DNA from: Candidatus Faecousia faecavium
Lineage (GTDB): Bacteria; Bacillota; Clostridia; Oscillospirales; Oscillospiraceae
Reading direction: 5' to 3'
DNA: 64,000 nt
Assembly: GCA_018712645.1 (NCBI GenBank)
Contig: DVGO01000056.1
Coordinates: 124,001-188,000 of the forward strand
The notes beneath the pieces are model-generated. The model saw nothing but the letters and a program-made list of their open reading frames with translations. It searched no databases and was not told the origin of the DNA. Below are positions 8,292 through 16,000 of the stretch, piece by piece. Each line of letters starts with the position of its first letter. Positions within the stretch are counted from its first letter, which is position 1. The translations under genes were made by a program, and so were the position numbers.

Positions 8292-9791
8292 ATGAACAAA
8301 CGCAAGCACTTTTTGATTACAATTTGGTACCTGAGCATCTTCGCATTTTTCTGCTTCTGGTTCACCCAAATCCTTCCTCTGGTGGTATATGACACCGATG
8401 ATTGGAACTATATCGGATATGTTCGCTCGGCTCATCCGATCTGGGGCGATTGGAATCCTGCCAAAGTTTTCCCGGAAATCATCATGCCTTTTTTTTCTTC
8501 ACTGGGGCGGTATCTGCTGTACCCGCTCAGCGGCGACTATATTGGCGCATTGACCATTACCCATGCCGCTGTAGTCAGTGGATTTCTCACACTGTATGTC
8601 TGGTGTCTGGCAGGTATGCTGAAGCGTTTATTCCGAATTTCCCGGCTTCATACCGGGCTGACCGTTGTTTTCTTCCTTTTGCTGCATTTTTTGTTTCTTC
8701 GCATCAGTGATACAGACAATTCTTATCTGTTCAACACCGGCGATTTGAACTGTTATTACAATTACCTGATTCCCGGGCTGCTCAACGCCTCCATTGTGAT
8801 GCTCTTAATCGGCAACCCCGCCATGGATGCCTTCCTTCGATCCGGGAACTGGGTACTAAGAGGCTTTTTTCTCTTGCTGCTTTATCTGGCAATCTTCTCC
8901 AATCTGGCATGCAGCGGTATTTTAACTGCGTATGCAGGAAGCTGTATTCTTGTCAGTCTTTGGACGCATCGGAAGCGTTTTTCTCCTGTTTTAATCATAA
9001 AAGAAAACAGCTGGCACCTGGGAATCCTGTTAGCTTGGTTTATCAGCGCCGTCTATGAGATGAACGGCGGACGGGCCCAGGCAGCCGGGAATGGGGGTCT
9101 TCTGCACAATGCGTTGGACACATTCACTGCGTACAGTTACGTATTAACTACCAGCAACCGATATTTCTGGTATTGTGTTTTGGGTCTGTGTTTGACTGCA
9201 GGAATCGTCTTTTTCTTTTCCCGGAAGCACGGCACCGGCGAAGCATCTGTTCGGCAGTGGGTTCCCATTTGGTTTTTTGCTGTTGCCGCACTGCATGTAT
9301 ATACCATACTTCTCTGTGCCAGCGTATGGCCTGAGTATATCTATCGAAGCGAATATCTGTTTGCCCCCCTATTCTACATCATTTTGATTGCTGCACTCGC
9401 TCTTGGGTATCTGTTTTACAAATTCCCCCAATTGGCGCTGGCTGTACCGTTGGTCTTGCTGATTCTCATATCCGAAGTCAATACACCAGGAAAAACCTTC
9501 CGGGAACCCAACATGTCCAACTATGACGGCAGTGTATGCGCCGACATCAGTCGGGATATTCTTCAGCAGGTTCTGGAAGCAGATCGCCAGGGTCTCACCG
9601 AGCTCGATTTGTACATTCCGAAACATGTTGCGGATTTGGAGCAATCGGACAACTGGCCCCATTCTTTAGGCCAGCTGCAATACATTTCCAAATCTCTGTA
9701 TGAGCAAGGTATGATCCATTATCCCATTATCCTTCGTGGCATTCCCTCTGAGGAATTCAATGAAAGGCATCATTTGCCCATCCCGCAATAA
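8292..9791 (+). CDS. GT-C-like polytopic membrane protein
   Basis: 499 aa with about ten to eleven hydrophobic segments. The first external loop carries YDTDDWNYIGYVR, an acidic pair of the kind used by GT-C glycosyltransferases that take polyprenyl-phosphate sugars. The C-terminal 80 residues (DISRDILQQVLEADRQG, LDLYIPKHV) look like a soluble external domain. The layout resembles DUF6056 or GtrV-like proteins, which is inference. It is a single-gene unit, with its own promoter and terminator, divergent from the capsule genes, so it may modify the surface polymer. Confidence 0.7.
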   Translation: MNKRKHFLITIWYLSIFAFFCFWFTQILPLVVYDTDDWNYIGYVRSAHPIWGDWNPAKVFPEIIMPFFSSLGRYLLYPLSGDYIGALTITHAAVVSGFLTLYVWCLAGMLKRLFRISRLHTGLTVVFFLLLHFLFLRISDTDNSYLFNTGDLNCYYNYLIPGLLNASIVMLLIGNPAMDAFLRSGNWVLRGFFLLLLYLAIFSNLACSGILTAYAGSCILVSLWTHRKRFSPVLIIKENSWHLGILLAWFISAVYEMNGGRAQAAGNGGLLHNALDTFTAYSYVLTTSNRYFWYCVLGLCLTAGIVFFFSRKHGTGEASVRQWVPIWFFAVAALHVYTILLCASVWPEYIYRSEYLFAPLFYIILIAALALGYLFYKFPQLALAVPLVLLILISEVNTPGKTFREPNMSNYDGSVCADISRDILQQVLEADRQGLTELDLYIPKHVADLEQSDNWPHSLGQLQYISKSLYEQGMIHYPIILRGIPSEEFNERHHLPIPQ

Positions 9792-9803
9792 CCGAGCAAA
9801 ATA

Positions 9804-9833
9804 CCGGCTGTCCAGTTTTTCCTGGACAGCCGG
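9804..9833. terminator. Bidirectional terminator
   Basis: Perfect 12-bp stem CCGGCTGTCCAG/CTGGACAGCCGG with a six-base loop and TTCTTCTT on the plus side. It lies between two convergent genes and can serve both. Confidence 0.8.
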
Positions 9834-9839
9834 TTCTTC

Positions 9840-11519
9840 TTATCGACCGAATTTGGGGTTATAGTCCTTTCTTCTGCCTGTTTTTCTGATGAGGATAACC
9901 ACCACCAGCATCACAACAGCGCCGGTGAGGAAGGAAATCCCCATCATCAAAAGCACCTTACCAGGCTGCTCCGGAGACGCTTCCGGTGCCTGCACCACTG
10001 TTGGCTCTGTTGCCATAGTGGCAGGCTGGGTGGCTTCCGTGGTGGGCGCAACCGTCACAGCCGTGGTTTCCTCTACCACCTGTTCCTGGGGGAAGGCTGT
10101 CTGCGCATAGTACTGCCGGGCATAGCGGAACAGCCACGCTGTCTTTTCACAGCGCTCTATGTCATCTTCTCCGCCGAACAGAACCACCACCAGATCGTGG
10201 GTGTCTCCAGTCCCATCTGTGACGGGCAGGGCGCTGACCAGGTTCGCACCGGAGCGATTGGTAGTTCCGGTTTTCAAGCCCAGGCAATCCGGGAAGTTGT
10301 ACAGCAGGGCATTGGTGGTTTTGGCATAGGCTACCTTGCCCTCTGGGGTCTGTCCAAAGCTGGGAAGATCCGTTTTGGTCATTCGGGTAATGGTCGTCAG
10401 ATGTTCCCGATGGTTGTTCAGCAGATACTGGGTCAGACGGAACATATCTTCCGCGCTCATCTCGTTCTGGCGCTTGGAAGCTGTGGGAGACTGGGTATAA
10501 TCCGGCAGCCCGTGGGGGTTATAGAAAACCGCAGAAGCCAGCCCCAGTTCCTGGGCCCGCTGATTCATCAGCTGGGTAAAGGCTTCTTCCGACCCAGACA
10601 CCATTTCCGCCAATGCAGTTGCCGCTTCATTGGCAGACACAATCAGCATGGCCCGCAGCAAATCTCCCACCGTAACCTGGGCTCCCAGGGCCAACGTTCC
10701 GTATTTTCCCTTCTTCCGGTAGATGCCATCCTCGGAATTTGCCAGGCGGTAAACATCCTCGGAAACGGTATAAACGCTCTCTTCCGTCAGATTTCCGGCG
10801 TCAATGGCCTCTTTTACCAGAAGATAGGTCATCAGTTTGGTGGTACTGGCAATCTGGGTGGAAACATCCCCATTATACGCATACAGAACACAGCCGGTAT
10901 TGGCATCTCCCAGCACGACACCATGCAGATCCTGAAAGTACCCTTCAGCCTGCTGCTTTTCCAAATCGTAATGATATGCGGCTGTGGTGTCCAATGTCAG
11001 CGTGTCCTGACCTGTATACACCAGGTTCAGGTCAAAATACATGCCCAAATCCGCCATCCGGACATAAATATCCGCCGGTCCTTCTTCAGTGGAAAAATGC
11101 AGATAAGTGGGCAAACGCATTTCCTGATCGTCCAGGTACAACTTGTTGTAGCTGGTGCTGGCGTAAATGCAGTCTCCAACGTCCAATTGGGTAGTCGGCT
11201 CCCCTTCTCCGCCCACTGGAGTGTATTCCTGCCCTTTGCGGATCACAAGCCGGGTACCGGATTCCTCGTCCGGCTCAATGGCAATGGAAAATCCCTTCTC
11301 CGTGCCGGACAATACCGCCGCCAGATCCCGAAGAGACACAAGCAGGTTATTGTCATAGGAGCTTTGGAAGGCTTTCACCACCACAGCTTCCCGGCCATCC
11401 ACAGAAACGGATAAATTGCGGCCATCCAATTGGGCTGCGCTGACGGTCACCATTCCCACGCCTGCCAGGGATACCAGCAAGCAGCATGCCAGAAAAAGGC
11501 TGACTACACGTTTTCCCAT
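9840..11519 (-). CDS. D-alanyl-D-alanine carboxypeptidase with N-terminal stalk domain
   Basis: 559 aa, longer than most DacA proteins. A signal peptide ends near VSAAQ. Residues about 35-180 form a copper-amine-oxidase-N-like stalk (LLVSLRDLAAVLSG). The S11 peptidase domain follows with the catalytic triad motifs STTKLMT (SxxK), SANEAA (SxN) and LKTGTTN (KTG). A Thr/Pro-rich linker then leads to one C-terminal membrane helix and a basic tail (RKTGRRKDYNPKFGR). It trims the terminal D-Ala of peptidoglycan stem peptides outside the membrane, and seems to be anchored by the C-terminal helix. Confidence 0.92.
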   Translation of the reverse strand: MGKRVVSLFLACCLLVSLAGVGMVTVSAAQLDGRNLSVSVDGREAVVVKAFQSSYDNNLLVSLRDLAAVLSGTEKGFSIAIEPDEESGTRLVIRKGQEYTPVGGEGEPTTQLDVGDCIYASTSYNKLYLDDQEMRLPTYLHFSTEEGPADIYVRMADLGMYFDLNLVYTGQDTLTLDTTAAYHYDLEKQQAEGYFQDLHGVVLGDANTGCVLYAYNGDVSTQIASTTKLMTYLLVKEAIDAGNLTEESVYTVSEDVYRLANSEDGIYRKKGKYGTLALGAQVTVGDLLRAMLIVSANEAATALAEMVSGSEEAFTQLMNQRAQELGLASAVFYNPHGLPDYTQSPTASKRQNEMSAEDMFRLTQYLLNNHREHLTTITRMTKTDLPSFGQTPEGKVAYAKTTNALLYNFPDCLGLKTGTTNRSGANLVSALPVTDGTGDTHDLVVVLFGGEDDIERCEKTAWLFRYARQYYAQTAFPQEQVVEETTAVTVAPTTEATQPATMATEPTVVQAPEASPEQPGKVLLMMGISFLTGAVVMLVVVILIRKTGRRKDYNPKFGR

Positions 11520-11549
11520 AGTGTCTCTCCTTACGCAATTATTTGGGAT

Positions 11550-11578
11550 ATCATATCATATTCTGCCCCAAAATGCAA
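11550..11578 (-). promoter_or_regulatory. Sigma-A promoter for the carboxypeptidase
   Basis: TTGCAT (11573-11578) and TATGAT (11550-11555) with a 17-base spacer on the minus strand. Confidence 0.65.
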
Positions 11579-11611
11579 TTCGCCAAAATACGCCAATCTT
11601 CCCCGATTTCT

Positions 11612-11646
11612 TCAAAAAAGGAGCGGTACTGTTTTGCAGTACCGCT
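11612..11646 (-). terminator. Terminator of the Rnf-like operon
   Basis: Minus-strand stem AGCGGTACTG/CAGTACCGCT with a five-base loop, followed by CCTTTTTTG, directly downstream of the 145-aa membrane protein gene. Confidence 0.85.
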
Positions 11647-11687
11647 TCCAAAGATGGACAATATGGAATGAAACGCTTGTCGCTGCA

Positions 11688-12125
11688 TCACAGCAGCATG
11701 CCGGCAAAGCACTGGCCTGCCAGCATCAGTCCCAGGCCGGTGGCGAGAATCGCCAGCTTTCCCTTGGGGCCGGAGGCAATGCGCTGCACCAGGGAGCTGA
11801 AAATCCGCTCCGCGACAGCAAAGATCAGTCCTCCTGCCAGCGCCAGCTGCCAGATCTGCCAGGCAGGGATTTCTCCCGCCACCCAGGGCAGAATGCCGAA
11901 GGTAATGGCAGCCAGAATATCCGCCTGAATCCAGCAGTATTCTGCCTGAGGCGCAAGATAGGCATTCAGAATCAGCGCCAGAACGCTCAGGATCAGAAGA
12001 TTGGGGATGTTCAGCGGAGGCAGTACCACCGCAGGCTGGAAGGTTCTGCACAGCATGTACACCAGCATGGTCAGAGCAACCACGGCGCACAGCAGAATAT
12101 TCAACATTCCGGATTGTTTCTTCAT
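11688..12125 (-). CDS. Small four-cysteine membrane protein of the Rnf-like operon
   Basis: 145 aa with four to five hydrophobic helices. It has four cysteines (about residues 13, 26, 64 and 139), all in or near membrane segments. It begins three bases after rnfG and is the last gene before the terminator, the place where rnfE or rnfA sits in full Rnf operons. It is too short for RnfA/RnfE (about 190-200 aa, six helices) and I do not see their conserved motifs. The four cysteines could hold an intramembrane iron-sulfur cluster, as the RnfA/RnfE pair does. That is inference. No named family recognised. Confidence 0.72.
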   Translation of the reverse strand: MKKQSGMLNILLCAVVALTMLVYMLCRTFQPAVVLPPLNIPNLLILSVLALILNAYLAPQAEYCWIQADILAAITFGILPWVAGEIPAWQIWQLALAGGLIFAVAERIFSSLVQRIASGPKGKLAILATGLGLMLAGQCFAGMLL

Positions 12126-12128
12126 GGC

Positions 12129-12668
12129 TTAACCTCCCCAGGATGTGGCGCCGGAGGAAGTATCCGCGCCGGTGACAAAGCCTACGGCTGCATTCACGCC
12201 TCTGGCAATGGCTTTGGAGGTAACAGTGGCACCAGTCAGAGCGTCCACGCCCTCACCGATCTGGGCATCGCCCTGGGTTCCCAGGAACTGGATCAGAAAA
12301 TCCGTATCCAGCAGCGCCTGTGCGCCCAGTCCCAGGGTTTCCTCCATGTCCCGTACCGTCAGGCCGGTGACTTTACCGCTGTTGTCCACGCCTACCAGCA
12401 GATAGATATCTCCGGCATATCCGGCGGTTTTGGTTTCCAGGACATAGCCGGTTTCTCCCTTGTAAACCGCCACAATGGCTTCATCCTCGCCGGTGTAGAC
12501 TTCCTGAGTAAAGGTGGTGCTTTCCGGCAGCATGAAGCGGATCATTTCCTTCTTCTCCGCAGCGGCAATCTCATTTGCCACCCCGGACAGGCCAAACCGT
12601 GCACCTGCCAGTACTGCGGCAGATACCACAATGGCAGCCAGGGCCGTCAGAATCTGTTTTACTTTCAT
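12129..12668 (-). CDS. rnfG: RnfG-like FMN-binding protein
   Basis: 179 aa, typical RnfG size. One N-terminal membrane helix, then the FMN-binding domain with GLTVRDMEETLGLG and the flavinylation motif DALTGATVTSKAI, in which the second Thr (GATVT) is the expected site for covalent FMN attached by ApbE. The domain faces outward. The start overlaps the rnfD stop by four bases. It should pass electrons on the outer face of the membrane together with RnfD. Confidence 0.9.
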   Translation of the reverse strand: MKVKQILTALAAIVVSAAVLAGARFGLSGVANEIAAAEKKEMIRFMLPESTTFTQEVYTGEDEAIVAVYKGETGYVLETKTAGYAGDIYLLVGVDNSGKVTGLTVRDMEETLGLGAQALLDTDFLIQFLGTQGDAQIGEGVDALTGATVTSKAIARGVNAAVGFVTGADTSSGATSWGG

Positions 12669-13621
12669 GCGGCACCTCCTTTGCTGCCGAAGCGGACAGG
12701 TGCCGTCCAGCGATCCATTGCCCAGGACAGGGCATTCATAATCAAAATGGCATAGGTGACGCCTTCCGGGAACAGGCCGAAGTAACGAAACAGCACCGTC
12801 AATGCGCCACAGCCAATGCCGTAGAGAATCTGTCCCTTGGGGGTAACCGGAGAGGTGGCATAGTCGGTGGCCATGAAGATGGCGCCCAGGATCACGCCGC
12901 CGCCCAGCAGGCTGTACATCATCCAGCCGAAGGCATCATCGGTCTTGTGGAACACCAGGGTCAGCACCGCCACGGTTCCCAGATACGCCACGGGAATCCG
13001 CAGGGAGATCACCTTCCGCCAAACCAGGTAAGCACCCCCCAGCAGCAGTGCCAGGGCAGAAACCTCACCAATGGAGCCGGGGATGTTACCCAGGAACATA
13101 TCCAGCAGGCTCTGCTCCGGCAGAGCGGGCATCACCATGTGGTGCAGAGGGGTTGCGGTGGTTACTGCATCCATGCCGCCGAAGAAGCCGTTGACTGCGG
13201 CGTAGCGCACCATGGAGGTGGGAAAGAGCAGCACCAGCAGAGCTCTTGCCGCCAGGGCAGGGTTAAAGGCGTTCTGGCCCATACCGCCGCAGAAGGCTTT
13301 CACCACCAGGATGGCAAACACGCTGCCAAAGGCGGCAACCCAGTAAGGCACGGTAGCAGGCAGGGTCATTGCCAGCAGCATGCCGGTGACCACTGCGGAG
13401 CCATCCAGCTCCCGATGGTCCCGGAAGAGAAAGCGGTTGGCAGCCAGTTCCGTAATCACAGCCGCCGCAATGGAAACGATGGTCACCACCGCAGCCCGGA
13501 TGCCGAAATGGGCAATACCGAAAACCAGCGCCGGTAGCAGGGCAATATTCACATCCCGCATAATCCGGCGGGTGGAGTCATTTCCCCGAACGTGGGGGGA
13601 AGAAGATACCGTCAAATTCAT
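12665..13621 (-). CDS. rnfD: RnfD-like flavinylated membrane subunit
   Basis: 318 aa from ATG 13621, which overlaps the rnfC stop as ATGA and has GGGAGG nine bases upstream; the track's longer start is wrong. About nine to ten membrane helices. FGSVFAILVVKAFCGGMGQNAFNPA is characteristic of the NqrB/RnfD family, and AVTTATPLHH is the flavin-attachment motif, with T in place of the usual G of SGATPL. It should carry covalent FMN and possibly riboflavin, and moves electrons within or across the membrane. Confidence 0.9.
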   Translation of the reverse strand: MNLTVSSSPHVRGNDSTRRIMRDVNIALLPALVFGIAHFGIRAAVVTIVSIAAAVITELAANRFLFRDHRELDGSAVVTGMLLAMTLPATVPYWVAAFGSVFAILVVKAFCGGMGQNAFNPALAARALLVLLFPTSMVRYAAVNGFFGGMDAVTTATPLHHMVMPALPEQSLLDMFLGNIPGSIGEVSALALLLGGAYLVWRKVISLRIPVAYLGTVAVLTLVFHKTDDAFGWMMYSLLGGGVILGAIFMATDYATSPVTPKGQILYGIGCGALTVLFRYFGLFPEGVTYAILIMNALSWAMDRWTAPVRFGSKGGAA

Positions 13622-14922
13622 TTGCCAGCAGCCTCCCTTACTTTGGATTTTCCCTTGCGGATCACTTCCACCAGAGGAAGTTTCCCCGGGCAGGTATAGG
13701 CACAGCAGCCGCACTCAATGCAGTCCATGACATAGTAGCGGTTCAGCTCTGCGGTATTGTCCCGATACCGGTACAGATACAACGGCTGCAGGTGCATGGG
13801 ACAAACCTGCACACACCGTCCGCAGCGGATGCACAGAGGATTCTCTTTTTCCTGGTTGCGGAACTGAGCCAGGCACAGCACAGAGTTGGTGCCCTTGATG
13901 GTCACCACGGACAGATCATCCTGAGCAAAGCCCATCATGGGGCCGCCGCAGATGACCTTCCACACATCTTCCGTCAGGCCGCCGGCAGCTTCGATCAGTT
14001 CCTGATAAGACGTACCAATGCGGCACAGGAAGTTCTTGGGATTTTTCACAGCCTCGCCGGTTACGGTGACAATTCGCTCGGTCACAGCCTGACCCAGGCA
14101 CACCGCCCGGTAGACCGCATAGAACGTTGCGGCGTTGAACACGGCGCACTGGACGGAGGAAGGCAGCTGTCCCGGAGGAATCTGCCGTCCGGTAACCGCC
14201 TGAATCAACTGCTTTTCCGCACCCTGGGGATAACGGGTAGGCAGAACCTGAATCTCTACATCGTCCTTGCCTGCCAGGGTCTGTTTCAGTGCTTCCACAG
14301 CCTTGGGCTTGTTATCTTCAATCGCCAGCACCACCCGGTCGGGGTTCAGGATTTTGGTGACGATGCGCATGCCTTCCAGTACTTGCTCCGGGCTGGTACG
14401 CAGCAGGATGTCGTCAGCAGTGATGTAAGGCTCACACTCGCAGGCATTGGCAATCAGGGTGTCGATTTTACCCAGGCTGGTCAAAGCCTTCATGTTGGAG
14501 GGGAAGGCTGCGCCGCCGTGGCCTACCACACCGGCTTCCCGGATGATGGCAAGCAGGGTATCCACATCCAAGCCGGAATAATCCGGATGGGGCACCAGGG
14601 TGGTGTCCGGGGTATCCAGGCCGTCGTTTTCAATCACCACGGACAGGATGTCCCGTCCGCTGGGATGGCGGCGAGGTTCCACGGCAATGACCTTGCCGGA
14701 GACAGAGGCATGGACAGGCACACACAGTCCCTGACCGTCGCCAATCTTCTGCCCTTTCTTGACCAGATCTCCCACCTGCACCAGCGGGGTACAGGGGGCG
14801 CCAATGTGCTGCTGCATGGCAATGGCAACAGTCTTGGGCTGAAAAGCGGTGTCCAGCTGGGCGTTGGAGGAAAGCTCCTTCCGTCCCGCCGGATGCAGGC
14901 CGCCAAAGAAAAGATGTTTCAT
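13618..14922 (-). CDS. rnfC: RnfC-like iron-sulfur/NADH-binding subunit
   Basis: 434 aa, the compact Firmicutes form. Residues 1-110 are a biotinyl-lipoyl-like domain (VQVGDLVKKGQKIG), followed by an FMN/NADH-binding domain (VGHGGAAFPSNMK) and a SLBB-like region. Two 4Fe-4S motifs close the protein: CIRCGRCVQVCP and CIECGCCAYTCP. In full Rnf complexes RnfC takes or gives electrons to NADH on the cytosolic side and works with RnfB, which is absent here. Start ATG 14922. Confidence 0.92.
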   Translation of the reverse strand: MKHLFFGGLHPAGRKELSSNAQLDTAFQPKTVAIAMQQHIGAPCTPLVQVGDLVKKGQKIGDGQGLCVPVHASVSGKVIAVEPRRHPSGRDILSVVIENDGLDTPDTTLVPHPDYSGLDVDTLLAIIREAGVVGHGGAAFPSNMKALTSLGKIDTLIANACECEPYITADDILLRTSPEQVLEGMRIVTKILNPDRVVLAIEDNKPKAVEALKQTLAGKDDVEIQVLPTRYPQGAEKQLIQAVTGRQIPPGQLPSSVQCAVFNAATFYAVYRAVCLGQAVTERIVTVTGEAVKNPKNFLCRIGTSYQELIEAAGGLTEDVWKVICGGPMMGFAQDDLSVVTIKGTNSVLCLAQFRNQEKENPLCIRCGRCVQVCPMHLQPLYLYRYRDNTAELNRYYVMDCIECGCCAYTCPGKLPLVEVIRKGKSKVREAAGK

Positions 14923-14942
14923 AGATTCACCTTCTTATTGTA

Positions 14943-15971
14943 TTAGGTTCGGATATAGTCTTCAAAACCGGGACTATAGGTAATGATCCCGTCCTGGGCA
15001 ACCCACATGGCCAGAGCCTGGGTTTTGTCCAGCAGTGCCTGTCCCTGCTCCTGATCCAGCAAAAACAGCGCCGTGGACAGGCAGTCAGCCAGGCCGGAAT
15101 CCGGGCAAAGAATGGTCACAGAGCGCCAGTAGTTTGCCGGCATCCGGGTTTCCGGGTCGATGATGTGGTGATAGGATTTTCCGTCCACCACATAGTAGCG
15201 CTGATAGTCACCGCTGGTGACCACACTGCCGTCAGAAATATTCAGGGTGTGCAGGTAACCTGCATCCCATTTCTCCGGGGACTGGACTCCCACCACCCAC
15301 TGGGCGCCGGTTGCCTTGGGGCCGGTGGCACAGACGTTTCCGCCGATGCTAACCAGCATTCCCTCTTCAATCTGGGCACAGACCTGCTGGGCAGACCAGC
15401 CTTTGGCCACTGCGCCCACATCCAATTGCATGTCCGGGTCCGCCAGGAACACGGTGCCCGCTTCTTCGTCCACGATCACATCGTCCAGATTGCAATGGGC
15501 AGAAGCTTCTTCCAGCGCTGCCTCGTCCGGCAGGGCGGCGTGCTCCGGATCGTCAATCCCTGCCGTCCGGGCATCGTGCCACAGCTTTAGTACGCTGCCC
15601 ATGGCAACATTGACTTTTCCATCGGTCAGGGCGTAGTACTCCTTGCACTCCAGCAGCAGATCCACAATCCGCTGGTCTACCGCCACCGGGGCAACGCCTG
15701 CCTGATCGTTGATGGTTTTCAGGTTGGCAATGCCTTCGTAATCGTTATAGATGTCGAACAGCTGGTGATATTCCAGCAGCTGGTCATGGATTGCCTGGGC
15801 CTTCTCCTGAAATGCTTCCTCCGATTCGGCATACCCCAAAATGGTGGTCACCGTATCAAACAGGGTCAGAAACGTGGCCTGATACTGGGTTGGCCCCTCC
15901 GTTTGGGCGGGGGATGCACAGCCTGTCAGCAGGCAGGCAAGACACACAAAGCAAATCAGGATTCGCCGCAT
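14943..15971 (-). CDS. apbE: ApbE-type FAD:protein FMN transferase (lipoprotein)
   Basis: 342 aa. Signal peptide with lipobox LLTGC. ApbE motifs in order: DVGAVAKGWSAQQV, SIGGNVCATG, the substrate/metal segment HHIIDPETRMPAN, and ADCLSTALFLL. The enzyme cuts FAD and attaches FMN to Thr in the DxxTGATx[TS] motif of exported proteins. The direct targets here are RnfG and RnfD, which follow in the same operon. It is 20 bases upstream of rnfC. Confidence 0.93.
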   Translation of the reverse strand: MRRILICFVCLACLLTGCASPAQTEGPTQYQATFLTLFDTVTTILGYAESEEAFQEKAQAIHDQLLEYHQLFDIYNDYEGIANLKTINDQAGVAPVAVDQRIVDLLLECKEYYALTDGKVNVAMGSVLKLWHDARTAGIDDPEHAALPDEAALEEASAHCNLDDVIVDEEAGTVFLADPDMQLDVGAVAKGWSAQQVCAQIEEGMLVSIGGNVCATGPKATGAQWVVGVQSPEKWDAGYLHTLNISDGSVVTSGDYQRYYVVDGKSYHHIIDPETRMPANYWRSVTILCPDSGLADCLSTALFLLDQEQGQALLDKTQALAMWVAQDGIITYSPGFEDYIRT

Positions 15972-16000
15972 AACTTCACCTTCCGTTAAAAATCAGAGAA

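Noticed and set aside
10197-14946. Long plus-strand ORFs opposite the carboxypeptidase and rnf genes
   Set aside because: All mirror certain minus-strand genes with motif support; none has a start site or known domain.
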